Below are positions 1-8,059 of a stretch of DNA of 13,090 nucleotides, piece by piece (within the stretch, counting starts at the first letter, position 1; every line of letters starts with the position of its first letter). A program made the translations under genes and the position numbers. Source of the DNA: an uncultured Burkholderiales bacterium (lineage in GTDB: Bacteria > Pseudomonadota > Gammaproteobacteria > Burkholderiales > Burkholderiaceae_E); NCBI GenBank assembly GCA_903898725.1, contig CAIUGQ010000738.1, forward strand, positions 1-13,090, written 5' to 3'. The notes under the pieces were generated by a model. It saw only the letters and a list, made by a program, of their open reading frames with translations. It was not told where the DNA came from and did no database searches.

Positions 1-19
1 CGTCCGCCGCGGCCGACGC

Positions 20-2251
20 TCAGAGCCCCACGACGCCGCCGCCGTTCTTGGTGATGGCCACCGTCGCGGAACGCGGCCGGGCCAGGCCGCCATCGGGCCA
101 GTGGCTGGTGAACGCGGCGGGATTGGCGATCGCCGAGATGGGCGTGTCCTCACCCGGGTGCTGGATGTTGATGAACAGCGTCTGCCCGTCCGGCGTCTCG
201 GCGACGCCGGTGATCTCGCAGTCCTTCGGTCCGACCAGGAAGCGGCGCAGCTTCGCCGTGCCCGGGGCCGCACCGACGCGGGTGGTGACCTGCTTGGTGG
301 CGCCGGTCGAGTCGGTGTTGGTGATCGTCTTCGTCGAGCCGTCGCCGACCGTGCCCGGCAGGGCCGCGAGCAGCATGCAGTTGGTCACGTCGGTGTACGC
401 ACCGTCGTCGGTCTGGATCCAGCACACGCCCTTGTTGCTGAACCACAGGCCATCGGGGCTCGAGAAGTCGTTCTCGGCGGTCAGGCCGGACAGGTTCACG
501 TTCGCCGCATTCGCCGTCGCCCGGGCACCGAACAGGAAGATGTCCCAGTTGAACGTCGTCGCCGAGGTGTCGCCGTTCGGCTCGACCCAGCGCACGATGT
601 GGCCGTTCGGGTTGCCGAACTGGTTGGTCGAGGTGCCCTTGACGTCGTTGTAGTGGCGCGGGTTGGCCGCATCGGTCGAGGCCAGCGTGCGGTTGGCCGC
701 GTTGCTGTTGGTCAGCGTCATGTAGACCGCGCCGGTGACCGGATCGACGGCGCCCCACTCGGGACGGTCCATCTTCGTCGCGCCGACCGCGTCGGCGGCG
801 ATCCGCGCGTTGATCAGCACGTCGGCCTGGTCGCTGAACGCGTAGGTCGTGTTCGCGGCGGTGAGCGTGCCGGTGCCGAACTTCAGCTCGATCCAGGTGC
901 CGGTGCCGTCGGCGTTGAAGCGGGCGACGTAGAGCTTGCCGTCGTCCATGTACTTGTCGCCGGCCGCGATGCCGCCGTTGGCATCCGCGGCGTCCCAGTT
1001 GCGCGCCGAGACGAACTTGTAGATGTACTCGTTGCGCGAGTCGCAGCCCATGTAGAACACGACCGGCTTGCCGACCACGGCCTTGGCGGGCCAGGCGCCT
1101 TCGTGGGCGAAGCGCCCGAGGGCCGTGCGCTTCTTGACCTGCGAGCTCGGGGCGTACGGGTCGATCTCGACGATCCAGCCGTAGGTGTTCGGCGCGAAGC
1201 GGTAGTCGCCGGCCGGCGTCGAGGCGCGCGACTCGGCGTTCCAGCGGCCGTACAGGTCATCGCCGGTGTCCGGGGTCACCGTGGCCCACAGCTCGCGGCC
1301 CGTGCCCGCGACGCCGTAGCGCGCGTTCTGGGCCTTCTCCTTGGCGTTGCGCTTCGGATCGTCGACCGCGGCGATCCGGCGGAAGTAGCCCGCCCAGTTC
1401 TCCTCGGCGGTCAGGTACGTGCCCCACGGGGTGTAGCCGTTGCCGCAGTTGTTCAGCGTGCCGCGCGTGCGCGAGCCGTCCGGGGAGTACTTGGTCGCCA
1501 TCGTCGCGGTGCGGCCGGCGGGGCCGGCGAGCACGACGTCGGTCAGCGTGTGGATGCGGCGGTTGAACGACGAGTTCTGCACGTACGACCAGGTGCCGTT
1601 GGTCGCCCGGCGGACTTCGACGACCGAGACGCCGTGCACGTAGAACTCGCGCAGCACTTCTTCGGCCGAGGTGCGGACCGCGGCGTTGCCGGTGCCGCTG
1701 ATGGTCTGGCCGGCCGGGTGCAGGAAGGCCGGCGTGATCGCCTCGTGGTTGATGACCAGCAGCCCGCGGTCGGAGGCGGTGGTGCTGCGCTGGCCGTTGG
1801 CGTCCAGCGGGAAAAAGTGCATGCCGTCGTGGTGGTCGCCGGCGCGGGTCGCGAAGCTGGCGGCCGGGTCGTTGCCGTCGTTGCGGTACGCGGCGGTCGA
1901 GGCGGTCATCGGGTCGCCGAGCTTGAAGATCGGCGTCGCGGTGTAGCCGGCGGTCACGCTCACCGAGTCGGCGACCGACTTGGCGACGGGGGTGAAGCCG
2001 AGGGCGGTCGGGCGGGTCAGCGCGACCGGTGCGGTCTGGGTCGTGCCGGCGACCGCCGTGGGCGCGGGCGAGTCGTCGCTGCCGCAGCCGGCGAGCAGGC
2101 CGGTGCCGCCGCCGATGAAGCCCATCGCCGACAGCCCGAGGCCGCCGCGCAGCAGGCCGCGGCGGCCGGCGTCCTCGATTCGCGCGTCGACGAGGTCGTT
2201 CAGGTGCGGGCCGTTCGAGGGGTTCGTGACAGCGTCTTCGTGGATCGTCAT
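20..2251 (-). CDS. phoX: PhoX-family (DUF839) alkaline phosphatase, Tat lipoprotein
   Basis: This 743-residue protein is predicted to hydrolyse phosphate monoesters outside the cytoplasm to supply phosphate. The N-terminus carries a twin-arginine stretch (R30-R31, RRGLLRG), a glycine-rich hydrophobic segment and a lipobox LAGC with Cys56, so Tat export and lipid anchoring are likely. PhoX motifs follow in order: GDHHDGMHFFPL, LVINHE, NNCGNGYTPWGTYLTAEENW (around Cys269), GRFAHEGAW, EYIYKFVS, DRPEWGAVDP, GHIVRW, SPDGLWF, WIQTDD and NIQHPGED. Family members bind an iron-calcium cofactor, and the Cys in the NNCGNG motif is the expected iron ligand. I chose the ATG at 2251 because GGAGAG lies about 8 bases upstream; a longer reading frame adds 25 residues that look non-coding and overlap the Pho boxes. 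The motif usually seen as MGDD reads MGCD here (Cys403). A five-unit PhoB array lies 46 bases upstream. Confidence 0.93.
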   Translation of the reverse strand: MTIHEDAVTNPSNGPHLNDLVDARIEDAGRRGLLRGGLGLSAMGFIGGGTGLLAGCGSDDSPAPTAVAGTTQTAPVALTRPTALGFTPVAKSVADSVSVTAGYTATPIFKLGDPMTASTAAYRNDGNDPAASFATRAGDHHDGMHFFPLDANGQRSTTASDRGLLVINHEAITPAFLHPAGQTISGTGNAAVRTSAEEVLREFYVHGVSVVEVRRATNGTWSYVQNSSFNRRIHTLTDVVLAGPAGRTATMATKYSPDGSRTRGTLNNCGNGYTPWGTYLTAEENWAGYFRRIAAVDDPKRNAKEKAQNARYGVAGTGRELWATVTPDTGDDLYGRWNAESRASTPAGDYRFAPNTYGWIVEIDPYAPSSQVKKRTALGRFAHEGAWPAKAVVGKPVVFYMGCDSRNEYIYKFVSARNWDAADANGGIAAGDKYMDDGKLYVARFNADGTGTWIELKFGTGTLTAANTTYAFSDQADVLINARIAADAVGATKMDRPEWGAVDPVTGAVYMTLTNSNAANRTLASTDAANPRHYNDVKGTSTNQFGNPNGHIVRWVEPNGDTSATTFNWDIFLFGARATANAANVNLSGLTAENDFSSPDGLWFSNKGVCWIQTDDGAYTDVTNCMLLAALPGTVGDGSTKTITNTDSTGATKQVTTRVGAAPGTAKLRRFLVGPKDCEITGVAETPDGQTLFINIQHPGEDTPISAIANPAAFTSHWPDGGLARPRSATVAITKNGGGVVGL

Positions 2252-2297
2252 GCTGGAAGCTCTCCGGTGTAGGAAGGCGCGAGTCTGGTAGTCGACC

Positions 2298-2348
2298 GTG
2301 ACAGCGCGGTGAATGCCGGATGACACGTCGATGACAGGCCGATGACGG
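2298..2348 (-). promoter_or_regulatory. Pho box array: five PhoB half-sites at 11-bp period
   Basis: Read on the minus strand towards phoX, the heptamers are CCGTCAT (2342-2348), CTGTCAT (2331-2337), GTGTCAT (2320-2326), CATTCAC (2309-2315) and CTGTCAC (2298-2304). Each starts exactly 11 bases from the next. The known PhoB site is two direct CTGTCAT-like heptamers separated by 4 bases, which gives the same 11-bp period. One unit matches the consensus perfectly, three differ by one base, and CATTCAC is the weakest. The last unit ends 46 bases before the phoX ATG, which fits a PhoB-activated promoter where the box replaces the -35. I could not assign a clear -10. The period and orientation are seen directly; PhoB control is inferred. 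Confidence 0.85.
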
Positions 2349-2453
2349 TGATCGACCGGCCGGCAGCGCCGGCGTGCCGCTCGCGCCTTCGGTGCCGTAC
2401 CGGACGCCCATCCGGCGGCTGTACCGGTCCCGTGGGCTGCGGGCGCCGGAACG

Positions 2454-2471
2454 CTGCCGTAACATCGGCAG
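2454..2471. promoter_or_regulatory. Short dyad, possible operator upstream of the oxidoreductase
   Basis: CTGCCG (2454-2459) and CGGCAG (2466-2471) form a perfect 6-bp inverted repeat around TAACAT, about 93 bases before the oxidoreductase ATG. The centre is AT-rich in a GC-rich setting and TAACAT could serve as a -10, although no -35 is visible. It could be a repressor operator or chance. Confidence 0.25.
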
Positions 2472-2563
2472 ACGAGCCGTCACGAGCGGCGACGAACCCC
2501 CGGCGCGGTCCGATCGATCGCTGCCGGGCCACCGAGACACGATCATCGGACGGAGACGCGACC

Positions 2564-5500
2564 ATGAACGCCCCGCTGGATCCGGCACAGCGTGCCGCAC
2601 TTGACCGAGCCCTGCGCGAAGTCACCCTCGACGACAAGTACGCGCTCGAGCGTGGTCGCGCCTTCATGTCCGGCACCCAGGCGCTGGTGCGCCTGCCGAT
2701 GCTGCAGCGCGAGCGCGACCGGCGCGACGGCCTGAACACCGCCGGCTTCATCTCCGGCTACCGGGGCTCGCCGCTCGGCGGCGTCGACCAGGCGCTGTGG
2801 AAGGCCCGCGAGCACCTGAAGAAGCACCGCATCGTCTTCCAGCCCGGCCTCAACGAGGAACTGGCGGCGACCTCCGTCTGGGGCACGCAGCAGGTGCCGA
2901 TGACGCCCGGTGCGAACGTCGAGGGCGTGTTCTCGATGTGGTACGGCAAGGGGCCGGGCGTGGACCGCTCCGGCGACGTGTTCAAGCATGCCAACGCCGC
3001 CGGCACCTCGCGCCACGGCGGGGTGCTGGTGCTCGCGGGCGACGACCACGGTGCCAAGAGCTCGACGCTGCCGCATCAGTCCGACCATGTGTTCAAGGCC
3101 TGCGGCCTGCCGGTGTTCTATCCGTCGACGGTCCAGGAGTACCTCGACCTCGGCCTGCACGGCTGGGCGATGTCGCGCTGGTCGGGCCTGTGGGTCGCGA
3201 TGAAGACCGTGACCGAGGTGGTCGAGGCCTCGGCCTCGGTCGAGGTCGACCCGGATCGCGTGCGCATCGTGATCCCCGAGGAATTCGCCTATCCGCACGA
3301 GGATCCGTTCGGGCTGAACATCCGCTGGCCCGACACGCCGCTCGCCCAGGAGGCGCGGCTCTTCAACTACAAGTGGTATGCGGCGCTCGCCTACGTGCGG
3401 GCCAACCGCCTCAACCACACGGTGATCGACTCACCGCGGGCCTGGTTCGGCATCGTCACCGCGGGCAAGGCGTACCTCGACACCATGCAGGCGCTCGACG
3501 AGCTCGGGCTCGACCGCGAGGCCTGCGCGCGGCTCGGCATCCGGGTCTTCAAGTGCGGCGTGGTGTGGCCGCTGGAGGCCGCGACGGTGCGCGAGTTCGC
3601 CACCGGCCTCGACGAGATCCTGGTGATCGAGGAGAAGCGCCAGGTGCTCGAGTACGCGCTCAAGGAAGAGCTCTACAACTGGCGCGACGACGTGCGCCCG
3701 CGCGTCTACGGCAAGTTCGACGAGAAGGACGGCCGGGGCGGCGAGTGGGCGATGCCGCAGGGGCGCTGGCTGCTGCCCGGGCTGGGCGAGCTGTCGCCGG
3801 CGACCATCGCGAAGGCGATCGCCTCGCGCCTGCTGGACCCGGGCCAGTTCGCGCCGAAGCTGGGCGGGGCGCTGCCCGACGACATCCGCGCGCGCATCGA
3901 GTCGCGCATCGCGATCATCGAGGCCAAGGAGCGCGCGCTGGCCGAGCCGCACGTGACCGCGGTGCGCACGCCGACCTTCTGCTCGGGCTGCCCGCACAAC
4001 ACCTCGACGCGGGTGCCCGAAGGCTCGCGCGCGGTGGCCGGCATCGGCTGCCACTACATGGCGATCTGGATGCCCGAGCGGCGCACCGAGACCTTCACGC
4101 AGATGGGCGGCGAGGGCGTGCCCTGGATCGGACAGGCGCCTTTCTCGGACGAGACGCACATCTTCGCGAACCTGGGCGACGGCACGTACTTCCACTCGGG
4201 GCTGCTCGCGGTGCGCGCATCCATCGCCGCGAAGGTGAACATCACCTACAAGATCCTCTTCAACGACGCGGTCGCGATGACCGGCGGCCAGCCGCACGAC
4301 GGCGTGCTGACGGTGCCGCAGATCGTCGCGCAGGTGCGGGCCGAGGGCGCGCGCGAGGTGGTGGTCGTCACCGACGAGCCCGAGAAGTACGACGCGCTGA
4401 AGGGGCGGGCGCCGTTCGACGGCGTCGAGGTCCACCACCGCGACCACCTCGATCTGGTCCAGCGCCGGCTGCGCGAGGTGCCCGGCTGCACCGTGCTGGT
4501 CTACGACCAGACCTGCGCGAGCGAGAAGCGCCGGCGCCGCAAGAAGATCGTCGACGGCAAGCCCGGCTTCCCCGATCCGGCCAAGCGCGTCGTCATCAAC
4601 GAGGCGGTCTGCGAGGGCTGCGGCGACTGCAGCGTGCAGTCGGCCTGCGTGTCGGTCGAGCCGGTCGAGACCGAGCTCGGGCGCAAGCGCCGGGTCAACC
4701 AGTCCTCGTGCAACAAGGACTACTCGTGCGTGAAGGGCTTCTGCCCGAGCTTCGTGACCGTCGAGGGCGGGGCGCTGCGCGCGGGGCGCAAGCCGGCCGC
4801 GGCCGGCACGGGGCCGGCGGCCGAACTGCCCGCTTCGCTGCGCGAACTGCCCGAGCCGGCGCGGGTCGTCACGATCGGCGAGTCCGGCAACCGGACCTAC
4901 GGCGTGCTGGTCACCGGCGTCGGTGGCACCGGCGTCGTCACGGTGGGGCAGCTGATCGGCATGGCCGCCCACCTCGAGGGCAAGGGCATCTCGGTGCTCG
5001 ACATGGCGGGCCTCGCGCAGAAGGGCGGCGCGGTGTTCTCGCACGTGCAGATCGCCGCGCAGCCCGAGGACCTGCACTCGACGCGGATCGCCACCGGCGA
5101 GGCCGACCTGGTGATCGGCTGCGACCTGGTGGTCGCGGCCGGCAACGAGGCGCTCGCCAAGATGCGCCCGCGCGTGACGCGTGCCGTCATCAACGGCAAC
5201 GTCGCGCCGACCTCCGACTTCCTGCGCGACCCCGACTGGGCGCTGCCGGCCGACGCGCTGCGCCGCAACGTGCTGGAGGCCGCGGGCGAGCAGGACATCG
5301 ACTTCGTCGAGGCGAACGACGTGGCGACCGCGCTGCTCGGCGACGCGATCTACACCAACCCGCTGCTGCTGGGCTATGCGTGGCAGAAGGGCTGGCTGCC
5401 GCTGACGCGCGTGGCGATGGAGCGGGCGATCGAGCTGAACGGCGTGTCGGTGGCGCGCAACCTCGAGGCCTTCATCTGGGGGCGCCGCCTCGCCCACGAC

Positions 5501-6271
5501 CCCGAGGCCGTGCAGCGCGTGGTACGCCCGCAGGGGGCCAAGGTCATCGAGCTGCGCCGGCCGGTCGGACAGGTGCGCTCCGAGTCCGACCTCGACGAGC
5601 TGATCGCGCGGCGCGTGGCGCTGCTGACCGCCTGGGGCGACGCGGCCTGGGCCGAGCGCTTCCGCGCCCGGATCGAACGCGTGCGCCGCGTCGAGGGCGA
5701 TCGCATCGGTGCCGTCGGCAAGTGGCGGCTGACCGAGGCGGTGGCGCGCGGCCTGTCGAAGCTGATGGCCTACAAGGACGAGTACGAGGTCGCGCGGCTG
5801 CACGCCGACCCGGCCTTCGTCGCCTCCATCCGCGAGCAGTTCGAGGGCGACTGGCAGCTGCGGTTCCACATGGCGCCGCCGATCCTCGCCAAGGTCGATC
5901 CGAAGACCGGCGCGCCGATGAAGCGCGAGTTCGGTCCCTGGATGCTGCCGGTGCTGCGCACGCTGGCCAGGCTCAAGGGCCTGCGCGGCACCGCGTTCGA
6001 TCCGTTCGGACGGACCGAGGAGCGGCGCACCGAGCGCGCGCTGATCACCGAGTACGAGGCGCTGGTCGACGAGCTGCTCACCGGTCTCGAGGCCTCGAAC
6101 CACGCGCAGGCGGTCGCGCTCGCGAAGCTGCCCGAGCAGATCCGCGGCTACGGCCACGTGAAGGACCGCCATCTGGAGAAGGTCCGCGCCGAGTGGGCCG
6201 AGCGGCTGGCCGCATGGCGGGGCCACGGCGAGCTGTCGAAGCAGGCACCGATCCCGATCCGCGCGGTGTAG
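2564..6271 (+). CDS. Fused indolepyruvate (arylpyruvate) ferredoxin oxidoreductase
   Basis: This 1235-residue enzyme is predicted to decarboxylate 2-oxo acids such as indolepyruvate or phenylpyruvate oxidatively to acyl-CoA, using thiamine diphosphate and iron-sulfur clusters and passing electrons to ferredoxin. Domains in order are an N-terminal TPP pyrimidine-type domain (GYRGSPLGG at 65-73), a TPP-binding core (FCSGCPHNTSTR, then GDG at 538-540 with FND at 566-568), a cysteine-rich segment (Cys683, 686, 689, 695, 716, 722, 727), a gamma-type domain (starting near 780 with GVLVTGVGGTGVVT) and a C-terminal DUF6537-like region from about 1000. Separate archaeal subunits are fused here, as is common in aerobic proteobacteria. 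The ATG at 2564 is chosen for its GGAGA 7 bases upstream and because the 74 upstream in-frame residues look non-coding. A terminator starts at the stop codon. The true substrate could also be a branched-chain 2-oxo acid. Confidence 0.92.
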   Translation: MNAPLDPAQRAALDRALREVTLDDKYALERGRAFMSGTQALVRLPMLQRERDRRDGLNTAGFISGYRGSPLGGVDQALWKAREHLKKHRIVFQPGLNEELAATSVWGTQQVPMTPGANVEGVFSMWYGKGPGVDRSGDVFKHANAAGTSRHGGVLVLAGDDHGAKSSTLPHQSDHVFKACGLPVFYPSTVQEYLDLGLHGWAMSRWSGLWVAMKTVTEVVEASASVEVDPDRVRIVIPEEFAYPHEDPFGLNIRWPDTPLAQEARLFNYKWYAALAYVRANRLNHTVIDSPRAWFGIVTAGKAYLDTMQALDELGLDREACARLGIRVFKCGVVWPLEAATVREFATGLDEILVIEEKRQVLEYALKEELYNWRDDVRPRVYGKFDEKDGRGGEWAMPQGRWLLPGLGELSPATIAKAIASRLLDPGQFAPKLGGALPDDIRARIESRIAIIEAKERALAEPHVTAVRTPTFCSGCPHNTSTRVPEGSRAVAGIGCHYMAIWMPERRTETFTQMGGEGVPWIGQAPFSDETHIFANLGDGTYFHSGLLAVRASIAAKVNITYKILFNDAVAMTGGQPHDGVLTVPQIVAQVRAEGAREVVVVTDEPEKYDALKGRAPFDGVEVHHRDHLDLVQRRLREVPGCTVLVYDQTCASEKRRRRKKIVDGKPGFPDPAKRVVINEAVCEGCGDCSVQSACVSVEPVETELGRKRRVNQSSCNKDYSCVKGFCPSFVTVEGGALRAGRKPAAAGTGPAAELPASLRELPEPARVVTIGESGNRTYGVLVTGVGGTGVVTVGQLIGMAAHLEGKGISVLDMAGLAQKGGAVFSHVQIAAQPEDLHSTRIATGEADLVIGCDLVVAAGNEALAKMRPRVTRAVINGNVAPTSDFLRDPDWALPADALRRNVLEAAGEQDIDFVEANDVATALLGDAIYTNPLLLGYAWQKGWLPLTRVAMERAIELNGVSVARNLEAFIWGRRLAHDPEAVQRVVRPQGAKVIELRRPVGQVRSESDLDELIARRVALLTAWGDAAWAERFRARIERVRRVEGDRIGAVGKWRLTEAVARGLSKLMAYKDEYEVARLHADPAFVASIREQFEGDWQLRFHMAPPILAKVDPKTGAPMKREFGPWMLPVLRTLARLKGLRGTAFDPFGRTEERRTERALITEYEALVDELLTGLEASNHAQAVALAKLPEQIRGYGHVKDRHLEKVRAEWAERLAAWRGHGELSKQAPIPIRAV

Positions 6272-6293
6272 CCGCGACGGCGCGGCGCTTTTT
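6271..6293 (+). terminator. Intrinsic terminator after the oxidoreductase
   Basis: GCCGCG (6271-6276) and CGCGGC (6281-6286) form a perfect 6-bp GC stem around ACGG, followed by GC and TTTTT (6289-6293). The stem uses the last base of the stop codon. It should end most transcripts before the CoA-transferase, although the T run is short. Confidence 0.7.
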
Positions 6294-6303
6294 CGGGACA
6301 ATC

Positions 6304-6333
6304 GCGCTCCCGGCCCGGGACGGCCGGGGGCGT
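6304..6333. other. Long GC-rich hairpin in the CoA-transferase leader
   Basis: CCCGGCC (6309-6315) pairs with GGCCGGG (6322-6328) around CGGGAC. Pairing continues outward with G-U wobbles to about 6304/6333, giving a stem of about 12 bp. No T tract follows, so it is not a classical terminator. It lies 60 to 90 bases before the CoA-transferase start and could be a leader structure or a consequence of base composition. Confidence 0.35.
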
Positions 6334-6392
6334 GACGGGCTCGGGGTGACGGGTGCGGCGCCGACCGATCCCCCGAATCCGGAGACCTCGCC

Positions 6393-7987
6393 TTGAACCT
6401 GCTGTCCGCCACCGAAGCCGCCGCCCTCGTCCGCAGCGGCGCGACCGTCGCCAGCGCCGGCTTCGTCGGCTGCGGCCACGCCGAGGCGGTGACCGCGGCG
6501 CTCGAGCGGCGCTTCCTCGCCGAAGGGGCGCCGGCGGACCTGACGCTGGTGTACTCGGCCGGGCAGGGCGACCGGGGGCATCGCGGCGTGAACCACTTCG
6601 GGCATGCCGGCATGACGGCGTGCATCGTCGGCGGGCACTGGCGCTCGGCGCCGAAGCTCCGGCGCTCGCGCTCGAGGAGCGCTGCGCGGCCTACAACCTG
6701 CCGCAGGGCGTGATCACGCAGCTCTACCGCGCGATCGCCGGCGGCAAGCCGGGGGTGATCACGAAGATCGGCCTGCACACCTTCGTGGATCCGCGGCTCG
6801 ACGGCGGCGCGATCAACGACGTCGGCCGCGAGGCCGCGCGGATCGGTGCGCGCCGCTACGTCGAGTCGCTCGAGCTGCGCGGCGAGCGCTGGCTGCTCTA
6901 TCCGTCGTTCCCGATCGACGTCGCGCTGATCCGCGGCACCTCGGTCGATGCGCGCGGCAACCTCGCGACCGAGAACGAGGCCTTCCACCACGAACTGCTC
7001 GCGATCGCGCAGGCCGCCCGCAACAGCGGCGGCATCGTCATCGCGCAGGCGCGGCGCATCGTCGATCACCACGAGAACCTGCACGCGGTGAAGGTGCCCG
7101 GCATCCTGATCGATCACGTGGTGATCGCCGAGCACGACGACGAGCACATGATGACCTTCGCCGAGGCGGACAACCCGGCGTACTACACCTCGTGGCGCGG
7201 GCCGGGCCACGCGGCGCCGCGGCGTGCGCCCTCGGCGCTCGATGCCCGCAAGATCGTCCAGCGGCGCGCGCTGCTCGAGCTGGTCGCCCGCCATCCGCGG
7301 GTGGTGAACCTCGGCGTGGGCATGCCCGCCGGCATCGGCGCGGTGGCCGACGAGGAAGGCGTCTCGGGCTTCACGCTGACCGTCGAGGCCGGCCCGATCG
7401 GCGGCACGCCCGCCGATGGCCTGTCCTTCGGCGCCTCGGCCTATCCGGAGGCGGTCGTCGACCATCCGGCGCAGTTCGACTTCTACGACGGCGGCGGCAT
7501 CGACCTCGCCTTCCTGGGGCTGGCCGAGCTCGATGTGCGCGGCAACGTCAACGTCAGCCTCTTCGGCGAGGGCGACAAGCGGATCGTCTCGGGCGTCGGC
7601 GGCTTCATCAACATCACCCAGAGCGCGCGCGAGGTGGTGTTCATGGGCACGCTGACCGCGGGCGGCCTGCAGGTCGAGGCCGCCGACGGTCGGCTGCGGA
7701 TCGTGCGCGAGGGCCGGGTCGCGAAGGTGGTGCCGACGGTCTCGCACCTGACCTTCGATGCGGCCTACGTGTCGTCGCTCGGCCGGCGGATCCTCTACAT
7801 CACCGAGCGCGCGGTCTTCGAGATGCGCGACGGCGTGCTGACGCTGACCGAGGTCGCGCCGGGCATCGACGTGCGCGAGCAGGTGCTCGCGCTGTGCCCG
7901 CCCGGCGTCCGGGTCGCCGAACCGCTGCGCACGATGGACGCGCGCATCTTCGACGCCGAGCCGATGCTGACCCGCGAGCGCAGCTAG
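6393..7987 (+). pseudogene. Frameshifted acyl-CoA:acetate/3-ketoacid CoA-transferase (YdiF-like)
   Basis: Family I CoA-transferases move CoA between carboxylic acids through a glutamyl-CoA intermediate. The N-terminal part reads in one frame from the TTG at 6393 (GGAGA 7 bases upstream), with GFVGCGHAEAV and VNHFGHAGMTACIVGGHW, up to about residue 89. The rest reads in another frame from about 6662 (ALALEERCAAYNLPQGVITQ, then GVITKIGLHTFVDPR, NLGVGMPAGIG). One added base near 6660, for example restoring GGG in ctccggcgctc, joins them into a 531-residue protein of normal family length. The catalytic Glu then falls at residue 332 in TVEAGPIGG, close to Glu333 of YdiF as I recall it. No other break is visible, so this is a recent mutation or a sequencing error. 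Uncorrected, translation continues out of frame to a stop near 6713, giving about 106 residues without the active site. Confidence 0.82.
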
Positions 7988-8008
7988 CCCCCGCGGTTCG
8001 AGGCCGCA

Positions 8009-8031
8009 CGCGGGCACCTCGCGTGCCCGCG
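8009..8031. terminator. Hairpin between convergent genes, possible weak bidirectional terminator
   Basis: CGCGGGCAC (8009-8017) and GTGCCCGCG (8023-8031) form a perfect 9-bp stem around CTCGC. It lies 21 bases after the CoA-transferase stop and 28 bases beyond the DUF1501 stop on the other strand. No T tract is present on either side, so termination would be weak or need Rho, but the position between convergent genes fits. Confidence 0.45.
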
Positions 8032-8059
8032 GCGCGTCCCGCCGGCTCGCGGCTCCCGC

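Larger units (their letters stand above)
2252..2563. other. Divergent intergenic region phoX / oxidoreductase
   Basis: This 312-base spacer separates two divergently transcribed genes. It holds the phoX ribosome binding site, the Pho box array on the phoX side, a small dyad at 2454-2471, and the GGAGA ribosome binding site (2552-2556) of the oxidoreductase. I see no convincing sigma70 -35/-10 pair for the oxidoreductase and no small gene. Confidence 0.6.

Noticed and set aside
101..2272. Plus-strand open frame of 723 codons opposite phoX
   Set aside because: It is very rich in Arg, Gly, Ala and Val with no motifs and lies antisense to a protein with a full set of PhoX motifs. Long antisense frames are expected at this GC content.
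6297..6302. GACAAT as a -10 element for the CoA-transferase
   Set aside because: No acceptable -35 lies 16-18 bases upstream, and the position overlaps the tail of the terminator.
2797..6396. Second plus-strand open frame of 1199 codons over the oxidoreductase
   Set aside because: Its translation is Arg/Ala/Gly-rich low-complexity sequence, while the overlapping frame holds all the oxidoreductase motifs.
6650..6670. Programmed ribosomal frameshift in the CoA-transferase
   Set aside because: There is no slippery heptamer or obvious stimulatory element at the junction, and the family is not known to use recoding. A mutation or sequence error is simpler.
3431..8017. Minus-strand open frame of 1528 codons
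   Set aside because: It runs antisense through two recognisable genes, has biased composition (Arg, Ala, His, Asp, Leu) and no domain, which indicates a GC-driven shadow.
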